Origin: Verrucomicrobiota bacterium
GTDB taxonomy: Bacteria > Chlamydiota > Chlamydiia > Chlamydiales > Rhabdochlamydiaceae
DNA length: 60,239 bases
Assembly (NCBI GenBank): GCA_018239985.1
Contig: JAFEGK010000002.1
Location: 951-61,189 of the forward strand
Direction: 5' to 3'
Numbering within the stretch: the stretch's first letter is position 1; each line of letters opens with the position of its first letter. Below the pieces are notes generated by a model that was given only the letters and a program-made list of their open reading frames with translations, was not told the DNA's origin and did no database searches. Shown here piece after piece: positions 41,507 to 51,151 of this stretch. The position numbers were made by a program, and so were the translations under genes.

Positions 41507-44294
41507 AAACCCCTCCAAATACCTCTTTGAGATAAGTGCTCCAGTTTCTATGCAGGATTTCTGCATCGGGCATCGGATCGCGCATAAGGAGCCAGTTCCA
41601 CACCTCATCTTCGATACCACTCAAACCCTTTTTTAGCTCTGTCGCGGTTCCATTGAGGAGCGGTTTGGCCAGATCGGGTAGGAGGGGGGAAGGATTTGCT
41701 TCGGCAATCAAAAAATACTCTAGGTACTTCTCTAGAGAGCCTTCGGTCGTCAAGATAGCTTGATCTTTGATCCCAATGACAGGGATCCCTAATTTTTCTA
41801 AAAGGTGAATTTGGGGAAAGAAGCGTATCCGATCTTCAAAACAATTCTTCCCCTTAACTAAAAGCCCTTTGGAAGTGAGATTTTCGAGCTTTCCACTTAA
41901 TTTGAACCCCCCGATTTCAACCTCTATTTTTTCGGTACGAAGCTCTCCAAAGGCGCTCCACATCTCCACCTCTTTTTCGATTTGCTCTCTTGCAAGTGGC
42001 TTTAGTAGATTGATCGGCAGATCCCGATCTTCTAGAGTTCCCTTAAGCGCTTTTTGTACAAGTTTGTGTTTGGTCAGTGGATCGAGAACAAATTCGGTCT
42101 GATCCACCGCTTGTTTTTCAGGATAGATACCCAATTTTTCATGCAAATAGTAGCGGAGCGGATGGCGCGCGAACTTAAATAATTTTTGGATGTCGATCTC
42201 TCTTTGGTTAGCGGTTTGCGCAAGGAGTTGGACCGGTTCGTAGAAACTCTTGATAAGAGGCGGCGGTCTGCCCATTTTTCCTTGAGCAATCGCAAATTGT
42301 TCTTGACTGTAGCTCAGTAACTCATTGTTGAAATAGCTCTGGTGAAAGGCAAGAGCAGGATGGTGGATGATCTTGGCCCCTTCAATCTGCCCAATGAGCT
42401 CCAAAACGACCTGTGAAGCCCCTAATTTACCCGCCTCATCGCGCACATAACTGCAAATGAAATGTGCGCTAGCAGAAAGGAGGCTCTGCAAAAAAAGATA
42501 ACGGTCTTGATCTCCCTGCTTTGGGCGATAATCGATTTCGCCTGCGTACAGAGAGCCATTTTCTTCCCGTGCTGGAAAACTCTCTTCTGCCATCCCGATC
42601 AGGCAGATGACTTTTCCTGGAAGAATGCACCCTTCTAAGAGAGAGCCAAAGCTGATCGCTTGCAAATGGGGCGGTTGATGAGATTTCCCCTTTTTCGAAA
42701 TCAGCTGTTCGAGCACCCGTTCAACCGCACAATAAGGGATTTCTTCTCTATCAAGTTGATCACAACTGGCCGCCAGCTGCTGCAATTGCTGATAGAGATC
42801 GTGAGAAGGATCGATTTCAAAATAGCTTTCCAATAGCGTGGCAAAATACCGAAGCCAGGTTGGGATCGTCCACGTGGTCCCATCGTAAAAGGGGGTCAAA
42901 TCATCGCTTAGAGAATAGAGGAGTTGATAGAGCCGATCAAATTGCTCCATTTCGGTCACTTCTATCGCACAAAGAGCCTCTCCTTCGATTTGCCCGAGTC
43001 CAAGCACCAGACGCCGTAGACCTACTTCCCAAGTCCCCTCTTCAGGATTTGCGCTCAAATGCTCTTCATCAATGTCTTGTAAATAGAACGTCCGCCGCTC
43101 ATTTTTAGAAAATCCCCACCGGATATTGGCAAGTTCCAACCATTTGCGCACCTGCGTCAGATTGAGATCCCATTTTGCTTTAAAAGGTGCTGTAGAGAAT
43201 AGTTGCAGCACATCTTCAAGAGCAAATCGTTTTTTGGGTAACTCAATGAATTTGGCAAAGGCACGGACAACATCATCGACCTCTTTTGCTTGTAAATCGG
43301 AAATCCCATACGGAAGATCACCGAAGACCGCGTGAATGTAGGGGGCATAGCGGCTGATGTCTGGAGCGAAAACTTGCACATCGCGAGGAGTCAATTTCTC
43401 ATCGGTAAAGAGTTTCAGGAGTTGATCCTTGAGGATTTCAATCTCACGAAGAGGCGTTGATGCTGAGAAAAAATAGAGAGAGTCATCGACAAAGTGCCTC
43501 TGATGATTTCCTTCTAAACAATCATTTTGTAGAAGACCAAGTGTGCACTTTTCATCTACTCTCCTGTAATGCTCTTCTGTGCAAAGATTGCTCTCTTGGA
43601 CCATTGTGAACATTTTTCGGCCCACCTTTCCCCAATTCTCGAGCATTGGATTTTGCCGATCATCAATTTTTAGATAGCTTTTTTCTTTTTCAGAATAAAA
43701 GTCTTCCCAATAGATTTCACAAGGGGAAAAGAGGTAAAAATTGGCACTTTCAAAAAAATTAAAATAGACTTTAGGAACCAGCGAAAAACCAAAAAGATGA
43801 ACCTGCCACTCTCCTTTTACCTCTAAAACATCGCCAGGAAATGACCATCGCCGCTTCACCCCCTTCCAGAGCTTCTCTTGCCATGGGCACAGTTTCTTCT
43901 TCCCATAGATCGCATACCGTTGAAAATAGAGTGCTAAAGTATCGCATAGAGGCCCAATCCGCCTTTCCCGAGAAGCTGAGGAAAAATAATCTTGCAGCTC
44001 CCCCTCTTCATCGATTATCGAAATCAGCTGATGCTCCAAAAAGAGCGAAAGCTCTAAAGTGGTCGGCAATTTTTTTCGACACATCTTCGACCACGCTTGA
44101 GTAAGATTTACAATTTGCAAGCCTGCTGCAACTTGGAGATCCGGATCTTTAGCAATTGATTGCATCAAATAGCTCTTGAGGCCTAAATGGGGCACGGCGA
44201 TCAGCCGCCGGTCGAAAGGTCCAGACCTTTCCGGATACAAATTTTCCTTAAGAATTTGGAGCAGCTCTTCAAGAGAATTGCTAAAATGGATCAT
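41493..44294 (-). CDS. recC: Exodeoxyribonuclease V gamma subunit RecC
   Basis: A 933-residue RecC. The N-terminal inactive-helicase region starts MIHFSNSLEELLQILKENL, then RRLIAVPHLGLKSYLMQSIA and LQIVNLTQAWSKM. Later come VQVFAPDISRYAPYIHAVFG near 305, DVLQLFSTAPF near 360, and the conserved KVICLIGMAEESFPAREENG near 560. The C-terminal region (about 690-930) is the defunct nuclease-like domain. RecC recognises recombination hot-spot sequences and splits the duplex. First gene of the recC-recB-recD operon, divergent from the LplT-like gene with start codons only about 20 bases apart. Confidence 0.92.
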   Translation of the reverse strand: MIHFSNSLEELLQILKENLYPERSGPFDRRLIAVPHLGLKSYLMQSIAKDPDLQVAAGLQIVNLTQAWSKMCRKKLPTTLELSLFLEHQLISIIDEEGELQDYFSSASRERRIGPLCDTLALYFQRYAIYGKKKLCPWQEKLWKGVKRRWSFPGDVLEVKGEWQVHLFGFSLVPKVYFNFFESANFYLFSPCEIYWEDFYSEKEKSYLKIDDRQNPMLENWGKVGRKMFTMVQESNLCTEEHYRRVDEKCTLGLLQNDCLEGNHQRHFVDDSLYFFSASTPLREIEILKDQLLKLFTDEKLTPRDVQVFAPDISRYAPYIHAVFGDLPYGISDLQAKEVDDVVRAFAKFIELPKKRFALEDVLQLFSTAPFKAKWDLNLTQVRKWLELANIRWGFSKNERRTFYLQDIDEEHLSANPEEGTWEVGLRRLVLGLGQIEGEALCAIEVTEMEQFDRLYQLLYSLSDDLTPFYDGTTWTIPTWLRYFATLLESYFEIDPSHDLYQQLQQLAASCDQLDREEIPYCAVERVLEQLISKKGKSHQPPHLQAISFGSLLEGCILPGKVICLIGMAEESFPAREENGSLYAGEIDYRPKQGDQDRYLFLQSLLSASAHFICSYVRDEAGKLGASQVVLELIGQIEGAKIIHHPALAFHQSYFNNELLSYSQEQFAIAQGKMGRPPPLIKSFYEPVQLLAQTANQREIDIQKLFKFARHPLRYYLHEKLGIYPEKQAVDQTEFVLDPLTKHKLVQKALKGTLEDRDLPINLLKPLAREQIEKEVEMWSAFGELRTEKIEVEIGGFKLSGKLENLTSKGLLVKGKNCFEDRIRFFPQIHLLEKLGIPVIGIKDQAILTTEGSLEKYLEYFLIAEANPSPLLPDLAKPLLNGTATELKKGLSGIEDEVWNWLLMRDPMPDAEILHRNWSTYLKEVFGGVYAKI

Positions 44295-44315
44295 ATCTTG
44301 CTAAGATTATTGTTT

Positions 44316-46019
44316 ATGTTTAAACCATCTCAATTTTCCACGATTCGGACCTTTTTATCAAAGATTCCTGGTTTCTCAAAGCCAGAAAAAAGTTCGCTGG
44401 GGTTTTTGAATGCGACCCAATTTCTTGTCGCACTCAATGATAATATTTACAAACTGGTCTTGATCTTCTTCTTGATCCAAATTAAAGGGGCAGATCAGGC
44501 CAATACCATTTTGGCACTTGCAGGCGCGATCTTTGTGATCCCCTTTTTGCTCTTTTCATCGGTCGCCGGCATCTTGGCTGATCGGTATAGTAAATCGACA
44601 CTGATTATCGGGGTCAAAGCTTTTGAAATTGTCATAATGCTTTTCGCCGTTTTGGCTTTTGCCTTTCATCTGACATGGAGCAGCTATTTTCTCCTCTTCC
44701 TCCTCTCTACTCTAGCTGCCCTTTTTGGTCCGTCTAAGTATGGGATTATTCCAGAAATTGTTCCCAAAGATCGGGTCTCCAAAGCCAACGGATTGATCAC
44801 CTCTTTTACTTACTTGGCCATCATTAGCGGAACCTTTCTTGCCTCCTTTCTTACCGAAATCACCAACCATAACTACGTCCTAGTCGGGGGCATCTGCCTA
44901 TTCTTTTCTCTCGTTGGCTTTGCCACTAGCCTGGGGATTAAGCATACCCCGCCAAAAGGGAGCACTCAAAAAGTCAATTTCCGCTTCGTTACCCAAATCG
45001 TTAAAACCCTGGTCGAAACCAGAAAGGAAAAGCATTTGCTCCTGTCGCTATGTGGAGCAGCTTTTTTCTTGTTTATCGGTGGCTATACACAGCTCAATAT
45101 TATCCCTTTTGCCATCGAATCTCTCAAACTTTCTGAGGTGGCCGGGGGTTACCTTTTCTTAGTTACAGCGCTCGGGATCGCATTTGGGGCTTTTATCGCC
45201 GGTAGGGCTTCGAAACAGCGGGTAGAGCTAGCCCTGCCATGCTTAGCTGGTCTATTCATAGCACTACTCTTTTTCCTCCTTTCGATCTCCCATTCTCTCA
45301 TTCCAACAGTGATTTTCCTTTTTGCGATTGGATTTTTTGGAGGCAATTTCATCGTTCCCTTCGATACATTTATTCAAGTCTTCAGCCCTGAAGCGACCCG
45401 CGGACATACCATCGCTGCAGGAAATTTCCTCAGTTTCGTCGGCGTACTCCTGGCCTCGGTCGCCCTCTATCTCTTCAACCAAATCTTTGGACTGACATCG
45501 GGTGGAAGCTTTGCTGTCATGGGGATCATCACTTTACTTTTTTCCATCTTACTAATCTTCCGCCTCTCTGACCTATTTCTCTCTTTTACCTCCAAAAAAA
45601 TTCTTCACTTCTTTTATCGGGTCCATACTCACAATATCGAACTTATAAGGAAGGCCTCCCATCCCATTTTGATGCTCGAAGACGGATCCTTTTTAAAAGC
45701 ATGGCTCCTTTGCGGAATCGTCCCCAATATACACATCTTAGTCCCTCAATATAAAACAAGACGCTTCCCTTGGTTCCAAAGGGTTTTTTATTCGATCCAC
45801 CGGATTGAAACTCCCCATACCTTCGAGGAGCTGGTCTTCCATGGACAGAAATTCGCCGACCCAGAGATGATCCCCTGCATCTATTTGCTGAAGAAAAAAC
45901 CGATCCCCGAAAAAGAGTACTCCGCATTCCGCGCCCTTTTTAAACGGGACAAATTCGAAGTGATTTTAGTCAATTTTGAGAAAAACGAAAGCGGTACAAC
46001 AATCCACTTCTCCAAGTAG
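44316..46019 (+). CDS. LplT/YgeD-like MFS transporter with degenerate acyltransferase-like C-terminus
   Basis: A 567-residue protein. Residues about 30-430 form a 12-helix MFS transporter of the lysophospholipid flippase LplT type (LNATQFLVALNDNIYKLVLI; GILADRYSKSTLIIG; GPSKYGIIPEIVPKDRVSKA). The last 130 residues lie after the membrane part and resemble a PlsC-like acyltransferase by position and by SFLKAWLLCGIVPNIHILVP, but the catalytic H-x4-D is replaced (EDGSFLK). LplT plus acyltransferase together remodel phospholipids in other bacteria. The start is ambiguous: ATG at 44286 overlaps recC, ATG at 44316 does not. It matches CT641 beside recBC. Confidence 0.85.
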   Translation: MFKPSQFSTIRTFLSKIPGFSKPEKSSLGFLNATQFLVALNDNIYKLVLIFFLIQIKGADQANTILALAGAIFVIPFLLFSSVAGILADRYSKSTLIIGVKAFEIVIMLFAVLAFAFHLTWSSYFLLFLLSTLAALFGPSKYGIIPEIVPKDRVSKANGLITSFTYLAIISGTFLASFLTEITNHNYVLVGGICLFFSLVGFATSLGIKHTPPKGSTQKVNFRFVTQIVKTLVETRKEKHLLLSLCGAAFFLFIGGYTQLNIIPFAIESLKLSEVAGGYLFLVTALGIAFGAFIAGRASKQRVELALPCLAGLFIALLFFLLSISHSLIPTVIFLFAIGFFGGNFIVPFDTFIQVFSPEATRGHTIAAGNFLSFVGVLLASVALYLFNQIFGLTSGGSFAVMGIITLLFSILLIFRLSDLFLSFTSKKILHFFYRVHTHNIELIRKASHPILMLEDGSFLKAWLLCGIVPNIHILVPQYKTRRFPWFQRVFYSIHRIETPHTFEELVFHGQKFADPEMIPCIYLLKKKPIPEKEYSAFRALFKRDKFEVILVNFEKNESGTTIHFSK

Positions 46020-46025
46020 AGAAAG

Positions 46026-47264
46026 TTACCAGCTGTAGATGAATTCCATCTCGTATTGCTTGTAGCGACGGAATGGACCGATATCGCTGTCGAGCGTGAT
46101 CGACTGCTGATAGCTCTGCTGCATATCGAGTTTATCAGTAAGCAGAATGTCGAATCGAATAATAAAGCCACGGTAGTTGGTCATGCCGCCAGCTGTTTGG
46201 ACTGTCGTTGGAACAACCGTTGGGCCATTTAGGGGAAGTAGCGTTTCGGTATAGAAACCGGACCGGTTCGCGTTGCCAAGGCCAATGCCTGAAACATCGA
46301 AATCGGGGATCGCTTGTGCTTGAACAAATTGGTAATTGATATCAAATGCCCAATCCCATTGCTTGAGCAACTGTCCATACGCAAAGCCAACATAGCCACC
46401 GTAGTTAGCCCGCTTATTATCGGAGACAGGCAATCTCTTAGCTAAAAAATTGTACAAAAACGCAGTGTAGATGATCGCGAGTCGTTTTTTACATCCGATC
46501 TTAAAGCGATAGGCAGGAATCCACTGAAAGACAAGGAAGCGGAAGCGGTTGTCTACAAAACTTCTTTGATAATGTTTGGTATGCCAATCGACGAGAGATA
46601 CTTTAGTATAAAATCCTGTACCCCCAATGTTTAGCAGACCCGTTTCAGCAATATAACCAAAATGATCGCGCCGCTCATTGATGACAAAGGGGCCGATATG
46701 CAAATAATGATCGCCTATTTTTTCATAACTTCTAGCAAAGCGAAAGAGGATCCCATCAAAAGTTGAGCCAAATTCGATTTTCGAATCAAAAACGTTCAAG
46801 AAGGGGCGTCTACCGACTTCAATATCGAGCGTCGCAGTATCGCAACTGACAGCCCGGACTCCCCAGTAACATTTTTCAAGAGAAAGGGCGTCTACAGACC
46901 CGCTAAATACCCCTGCATTGTTGTCAAATTCGATCTTCACAGCGGCCCAAGTGCGGTCAGTCCGGTAGTCGAACATCAAGTTGAATTCGATATCAAATCC
47001 TCGAGCAGGGAAGAGATCGCTTTCCCGAGTTCCACGCAATCGTCTTCCATTGCGACTCTCCCAGGAGTTTTGAAATTCAGTGCGCACCTCTCCACTGATA
47101 GAAAGATCGCCGCCAATTTCCTTTAAGGAGACTTGCCGTTTGGTGTCGATCCATTCCTTTAGGGCGCGGATATCGTTATCCTCAAGATCCCGATTGACAT
47201 CGATGGTCGCAGCTTGAAGTCCTAACGAAGAGGAAAGAAGAAGTGTCCGATAAATACGTTTCAT
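46026..47264 (-). CDS. Outer-membrane beta-barrel protein (porin-like)
   Basis: A 412-residue protein with signal peptide (MKRIYRTLLLSSSLGLQA) and then alternating aromatic/polar beta strands throughout, for example GFDIEFNLMFDYRTDRTWAA, YGGYVGFAYGQLLKQWDWAF and NYRGFIIRFDILLTDKLDMQ. The C-terminus MEFIYSW ends in an aromatic residue, as outer-membrane proteins recognised by BamA do. A short charged N-terminal region (NRDLEDNDIRALKEWIDTKR) precedes the barrel. The ATG at 47264 gives the signal peptide directly. Probably a general or substrate-specific channel of the environmental-chlamydia type; no close family recognised. Confidence 0.8.
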   Translation of the reverse strand: MKRIYRTLLLSSSLGLQAATIDVNRDLEDNDIRALKEWIDTKRQVSLKEIGGDLSISGEVRTEFQNSWESRNGRRLRGTRESDLFPARGFDIEFNLMFDYRTDRTWAAVKIEFDNNAGVFSGSVDALSLEKCYWGVRAVSCDTATLDIEVGRRPFLNVFDSKIEFGSTFDGILFRFARSYEKIGDHYLHIGPFVINERRDHFGYIAETGLLNIGGTGFYTKVSLVDWHTKHYQRSFVDNRFRFLVFQWIPAYRFKIGCKKRLAIIYTAFLYNFLAKRLPVSDNKRANYGGYVGFAYGQLLKQWDWAFDINYQFVQAQAIPDFDVSGIGLGNANRSGFYTETLLPLNGPTVVPTTVQTAGGMTNYRGFIIRFDILLTDKLDMQQSYQQSITLDSDIGPFRRYKQYEMEFIYSW

Positions 47265-47314
47265 ACAATCAGGAGAGTTTACTCCCACTTACAATAAATG
47301 GCAATAGTTAGGGA

Positions 47315-49777
47315 TTATTTCAAATACTCGTGTGGTCTACAGAAGATCCCCCAATGCTCTTTGATGGTCCCATTGAGAAACGGTTCCCACTCATTCATCG
47401 GGACACCGGTCAATCCAAGTTTGTCTGTGCGCCACAATTCGAGCTCTCCGGAAGCGGGGTTGACGAGGAAAGAAAAATAGAATTTCGACCAGTTAGTATC
47501 GGCGAAAATGAGAGGTTTTGGCGGAGCAAGCCCCTCCTTTTCCATCAAATTCGCCAGCTCTAAATGAAAATCAACCGATTGGATCTGGGGAGCGGCTGCC
47601 ACAATCTGATCATGGAGCACCCTCCTTCCTACCGGCGCATAAATCGGGATCTTTAGGCCGAGTTTCTCTAGAAATTTAGTTGGATTTACCAAGGGGAGCA
47701 TTTCGAATAGAAACCCGTCAATTGCTGGGCTTTTTGGTAGTTTCTCTCTGAAGGCTGCAATCGTGAGCGGCTTGCTACTGGGTTGAAACTGCCCCCTGAG
47801 CTCATGTCCTTGTAAAAGAGGAAGCCGGTTTGCCAATTCGTCGATCAAATAGAGCTGCTCATGGCTCTGCAGCCGAATCGCATCATAAAATTCTCTTCCG
47901 GGAAGAAAAACCTGATCGCGCACCCAGGTGTAGGTAAACCCCCGATCTTCCCATCCCTGTTTAAGCTTGCCTGGAAGCAATAAAAAGGCGTGGGTAGGGC
48001 CAGTCATCAACATCCGCTTCTCAGGATCCCTCAAAAATGGGTCGGTCACCATGGGGGGGAGCATTTTGAGCGTTTCAATAATAAAAATGAGCAGATCTTG
48101 AGCACTATCGACCCAACGGGCCTCCTCCGAAAGGGACCCCTCCCTACGAAAATAGGTTTTGAGCAGCGTGACGATCGTCCCGCCCGAGGTATAGGCCCAT
48201 GGCTTTTTCTCCATCTTTTCAAGATCCACCTTCTGTAGCGGAACCCGATGAGCCTTAGCCATTCGATAAAATGCTGAAACGAGAAACTCCTCGGCGCTCA
48301 CCAGATGGATAATCGCCGTGATCAAGCGGGAGATCTCCCCCTTTCCCTCTTCCCACTTGCATCCCTCGATCAGGGGATTCTCAATGGCCAGAAAAAAATC
48401 TTTGAGAGCCTGAATGTACTCTTCCTTCGTATGGATGAACGTCCAGCTGCCCACATGAGCGCGCCGATTTTTATAAACAAGTCGGAATCCGGCCGGACTG
48501 TCATCATAGATGGTCCCTTTGATCTCTCCCATTTCCGCATCGTAGACCTCTTGGAAAAATTCCTGAAATTTCGCAACGATCTGCTCGATGAGAAAAGAGA
48601 AAAAATTGGAAGTGTTCTGCGCCTTTTGGTTCCATTTATCCCGCATCTCGAGACAAGCATACATGTGATAGACCCGCGCCTGGTGCTCACCCTTCAATCT
48701 CCGCGCATCGGCCTCCGAGCTTGCCCCCTTGAGCAATTGCTCGGTCGCCCGCACCTGATCGAAAGCGATCTCATATTCTTGGCTGTAATGATCGACCTTT
48801 TTGTTCGCCTCGTCGAGGATATGCTGCAAATGGTGGTAGATCAGCTCCCCAATGCCCCCCTTCTCCTCAGGGTGGAGCCCTAAACTCGAATAGAGATTCC
48901 ATCGTGAAAATTCGGTTTTCACATCGACAAAAGAGGCGAGAGTAAACTCCCACATCTTGAGGAGTAAATGCTCGGAAAAAGCGACCATCACCCACTTGGC
49001 CCTCTGGAGCATCTGCTTTGCTACTTCAATCCGCTCCAATTTTGGCGTATGCCGCTGCATCGCCCTAGTGAGATCCCTCTTTTTCAGCTCAAATTTTTCT
49101 AAAACAAGCGATTCGAGCACCTCCAAATAACTTTTGCCCTCGTGTTCCCCAGCAGCGCCCACAGCCTTCATAAAACCAGGATGATCGGGCTGATAGCCCT
49201 TCTTCAATTCCCCAATCCCCGGCGAGGGACTGATTGGCACCGTAGACTCGACCCCGCCCGATACCCGCGTCAAATGCCCCTTGTAGAGTAGCTGTTGCAT
49301 ATCATCGAGAAACAGCTCCATCTGCTCCTCATGGACCAAAATGGCCGGCGCCGTCGCAAAACAAGAACCGACACTCTGCCGCAGAGGGCAAAGCAAAGCC
49401 GACAAAATCGCCCAAATGACATGTCGATCGGTCAATTCGGCTTCAACATCCAGCGTAATCGCAATCATTTCACTCAGTTTGGGGTCAGAGAGGGGGAGTC
49501 CAAAACTCTTGATTTTTTGGGCTAGACGAGGACTTGAACGAATTGCCTGGAGAACACGCACAAAGTGATTGGTGATATCGCCGTCGTTGTAGCTTCGGTG
49601 GCCAAGAACATAGTCAATCGATTCATTCAAGTTGCGGAAATTGCCCTCTTCATCGAGCAAATAATCGGCCAAAAGGACGGCGCGCCTTTTAGCCCGAAAA
49701 TTAAAGACTGATTGATCGGAGAGACCAAAACCGAGATCGCTTTCACGCTCGAGGTCTAAGATAACGCTCATATCCAT
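47315..49777 (-). CDS. Large orphan protein with possible papain-like cysteine-protease signature
   Basis: An 820-residue cytosolic protein I do not recognise. Near residue 137 there is RQSVGSCFATAPAILVHEEQ, where Q-x5-C followed by a helix resembles the Gln/Cys site of papain-fold enzymes. Near 615, GPTHAFLLLPG offers a histidine followed by a strand. Near 760, FADTNWSKFYFSFLVNP resembles the Asn-x-Trp strand of the same fold. The order Cys-His-Asn fits papain. The 480 residues between are mostly helical with charged coiled-coil stretches (250-430). No signal peptide. Start could be ATG 49777, ATG 49771 or GTG 49783; none has a strong binding site. Function is inference only. Confidence 0.75.
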   Translation of the reverse strand: MDMSVILDLERESDLGFGLSDQSVFNFRAKRRAVLLADYLLDEEGNFRNLNESIDYVLGHRSYNDGDITNHFVRVLQAIRSSPRLAQKIKSFGLPLSDPKLSEMIAITLDVEAELTDRHVIWAILSALLCPLRQSVGSCFATAPAILVHEEQMELFLDDMQQLLYKGHLTRVSGGVESTVPISPSPGIGELKKGYQPDHPGFMKAVGAAGEHEGKSYLEVLESLVLEKFELKKRDLTRAMQRHTPKLERIEVAKQMLQRAKWVMVAFSEHLLLKMWEFTLASFVDVKTEFSRWNLYSSLGLHPEEKGGIGELIYHHLQHILDEANKKVDHYSQEYEIAFDQVRATEQLLKGASSEADARRLKGEHQARVYHMYACLEMRDKWNQKAQNTSNFFSFLIEQIVAKFQEFFQEVYDAEMGEIKGTIYDDSPAGFRLVYKNRRAHVGSWTFIHTKEEYIQALKDFFLAIENPLIEGCKWEEGKGEISRLITAIIHLVSAEEFLVSAFYRMAKAHRVPLQKVDLEKMEKKPWAYTSGGTIVTLLKTYFRREGSLSEEARWVDSAQDLLIFIIETLKMLPPMVTDPFLRDPEKRMLMTGPTHAFLLLPGKLKQGWEDRGFTYTWVRDQVFLPGREFYDAIRLQSHEQLYLIDELANRLPLLQGHELRGQFQPSSKPLTIAAFREKLPKSPAIDGFLFEMLPLVNPTKFLEKLGLKIPIYAPVGRRVLHDQIVAAAPQIQSVDFHLELANLMEKEGLAPPKPLIFADTNWSKFYFSFLVNPASGELELWRTDKLGLTGVPMNEWEPFLNGTIKEHWGIFCRPHEYLK

Positions 49778-49829
49778 AGACACTAATATGAGGGTCTGGC
49801 CGTTTTTAATGAATTAAAAATGGAAGATT

Positions 49830-51014
49830 CTATTGCCTTTTGCCATCAACATAGTTGCCATCATATTCAAGTGTTCCATCAGGGCGATACGCTTTTCCTT
49901 GACCATGGCGAACACCTTCAAAGAACTCCCCTTCATAAATACTTCCATCGGGGAAATACTTTTTTCCCTGCCCATGTTCTTTACCGTATTTGAATTCGCC
50001 ATCGTAATAAAGTTCTCGATCGGGATTACGCAATGTTCCCTTTCCATGTAGGATGCCATCTTTGAATTCGCCTTCATAAACCCACCCATCAGGGCGATAT
50101 CCTTTTCCTTTTCCATGACGTTTACAATCTTGCCAGTCGCCATCATATTGAAGATTCCCATCAGGACGATAGAATTTCCCTTTTCCATGTGGTTTGCCAT
50201 TTACCAAATCGCCATCATATCCAAGTCTTCCATCAGAACCATACACTTTTCCTTTTCCATGTGGTTTGCCATCTTGCCAGTCGCCATCATATTTAAGTGT
50301 TCCATCAGAATCATACACTTTTCCTTTTCCATGACGTTTATTATCTTGCCAGTCGCCATCATATTCAAGTGTTCCATCAGAACGATACAATTTCCCTTTT
50401 CCATGTGGTTTGCCATCTTGCGCGTCGCCATCATATTTAAGTGTTCCATCAGGACGATACCGTTTTCCTTTTCCATGTGGTTTGCCATTTACCAAATCGC
50501 CATCATATCCAAGTCTTCCATCAGAATCATACACTTTTCCTTTTCCATGATGTTTACCATCTTGCCAGTCGCCATCATATTCAAGTGTTCCATCAGAATC
50601 ATACACTTTTCCTTTTCCATGACGTTTACCATCTTGCCAGTCGCCATCATATCCAAGTGTTCCATCAGAACGATAAAATTTCCCTTTTCCATGTGGCTTG
50701 CCATCTTGAATCTCCCCTACATAGATCACTCCAGAAGGCCAAGTCAATTTTTGCGTTCCCGGGTTCTGGGTACTTGCCTCCTCTGGATCAGAATTAAGTC
50801 CTTGGACAGACAACTGCCGTTGCTCTAGTAAACTAGTATTGATATTAGCATTCATTGCCTCTGCAGCCACTGATGTTGTCTTGGCTATCACAGCTTCCTC
50901 ATTAAGTCTTGTAGTGGGATCTGCCTTTTGTTTTTTTGAAGATGGTTCCGGATCTGTATTTAATAAATACCCGCCACCATCTTGAATATTGACTTTATTA
51001 ATACTCGAACTCAT
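49830..51014 (-). CDS. MORN-repeat protein with 24-residue tandem repeats
   Basis: A 394-residue protein. Residues 1-90 are polar and low-complexity with no signal peptide, the kind of N-terminus found on type III-secreted proteins. From about 93 to the end there are twelve to thirteen MORN repeats; eight consecutive ones (105-296) are exactly 24 residues, consensus GKPHGKGKxYxSDGTLxYDG. Repeats 1-4 and 5-8 form a duplicated block. The last four repeats are diverged. MORN arrays serve as membrane or protein scaffolds; in intracellular bacteria they are candidates for host contact. The ATG at 51014 has only a weak binding site. Confidence 0.85.
   Translation of the reverse strand: MSSSINKVNIQDGGGYLLNTDPEPSSKKQKADPTTRLNEEAVIAKTTSVAAEAMNANINTSLLEQRQLSVQGLNSDPEEASTQNPGTQKLTWPSGVIYVGEIQDGKPHGKGKFYRSDGTLGYDGDWQDGKRHGKGKVYDSDGTLEYDGDWQDGKHHGKGKVYDSDGRLGYDGDLVNGKPHGKGKRYRPDGTLKYDGDAQDGKPHGKGKLYRSDGTLEYDGDWQDNKRHGKGKVYDSDGTLKYDGDWQDGKPHGKGKVYGSDGRLGYDGDLVNGKPHGKGKFYRPDGNLQYDGDWQDCKRHGKGKGYRPDGWVYEGEFKDGILHGKGTLRNPDRELYYDGEFKYGKEHGQGKKYFPDGSIYEGEFFEGVRHGQGKAYRPDGTLEYDGNYVDGKRQ
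50127..50702 (-). repeat. Eight 72-bp tandem repeats with a 288-bp duplicated block
   Basis: Eight in-frame 72-base units. Units 1-4 (50415-50702) and units 5-8 (50127-50414) match in order, including the atypical unit SDGRLGYDGDLVN in third place of each block. The pattern shows a four-unit segmental duplication after the units had already diverged. Confidence 0.85.
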
Positions 51015-51151
51015 AATTTAACTCATTTTTTAAACTTTAATTTCTTATATTTTACGCAAAACTAGGCTTATTTACAATACATAAAAAATTTTAAATTCGA
51101 CAAGTTTTTTGCCATGAAGCTGTCCCTTTCTTCGGCTTTTAATGTCCGCTG

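Noticed and set aside
48305-48883. 192-codon plus-strand frame
   Set aside because: Antisense shadow inside the 820-residue orphan gene, without a binding site.
50127-50702. Tandem 72-bp repeats considered as a CRISPR-like array
   Set aside because: Repeats are contiguous, coding and without unique spacers; the frame encodes MORN units.
50115-50828. 237-codon plus-strand frame with periodic hydrophobic repeats
   Set aside because: It is the antisense of the 72-bp MORN repeats; a 24-codon period in every frame is a consequence of the repeat length being divisible by three.
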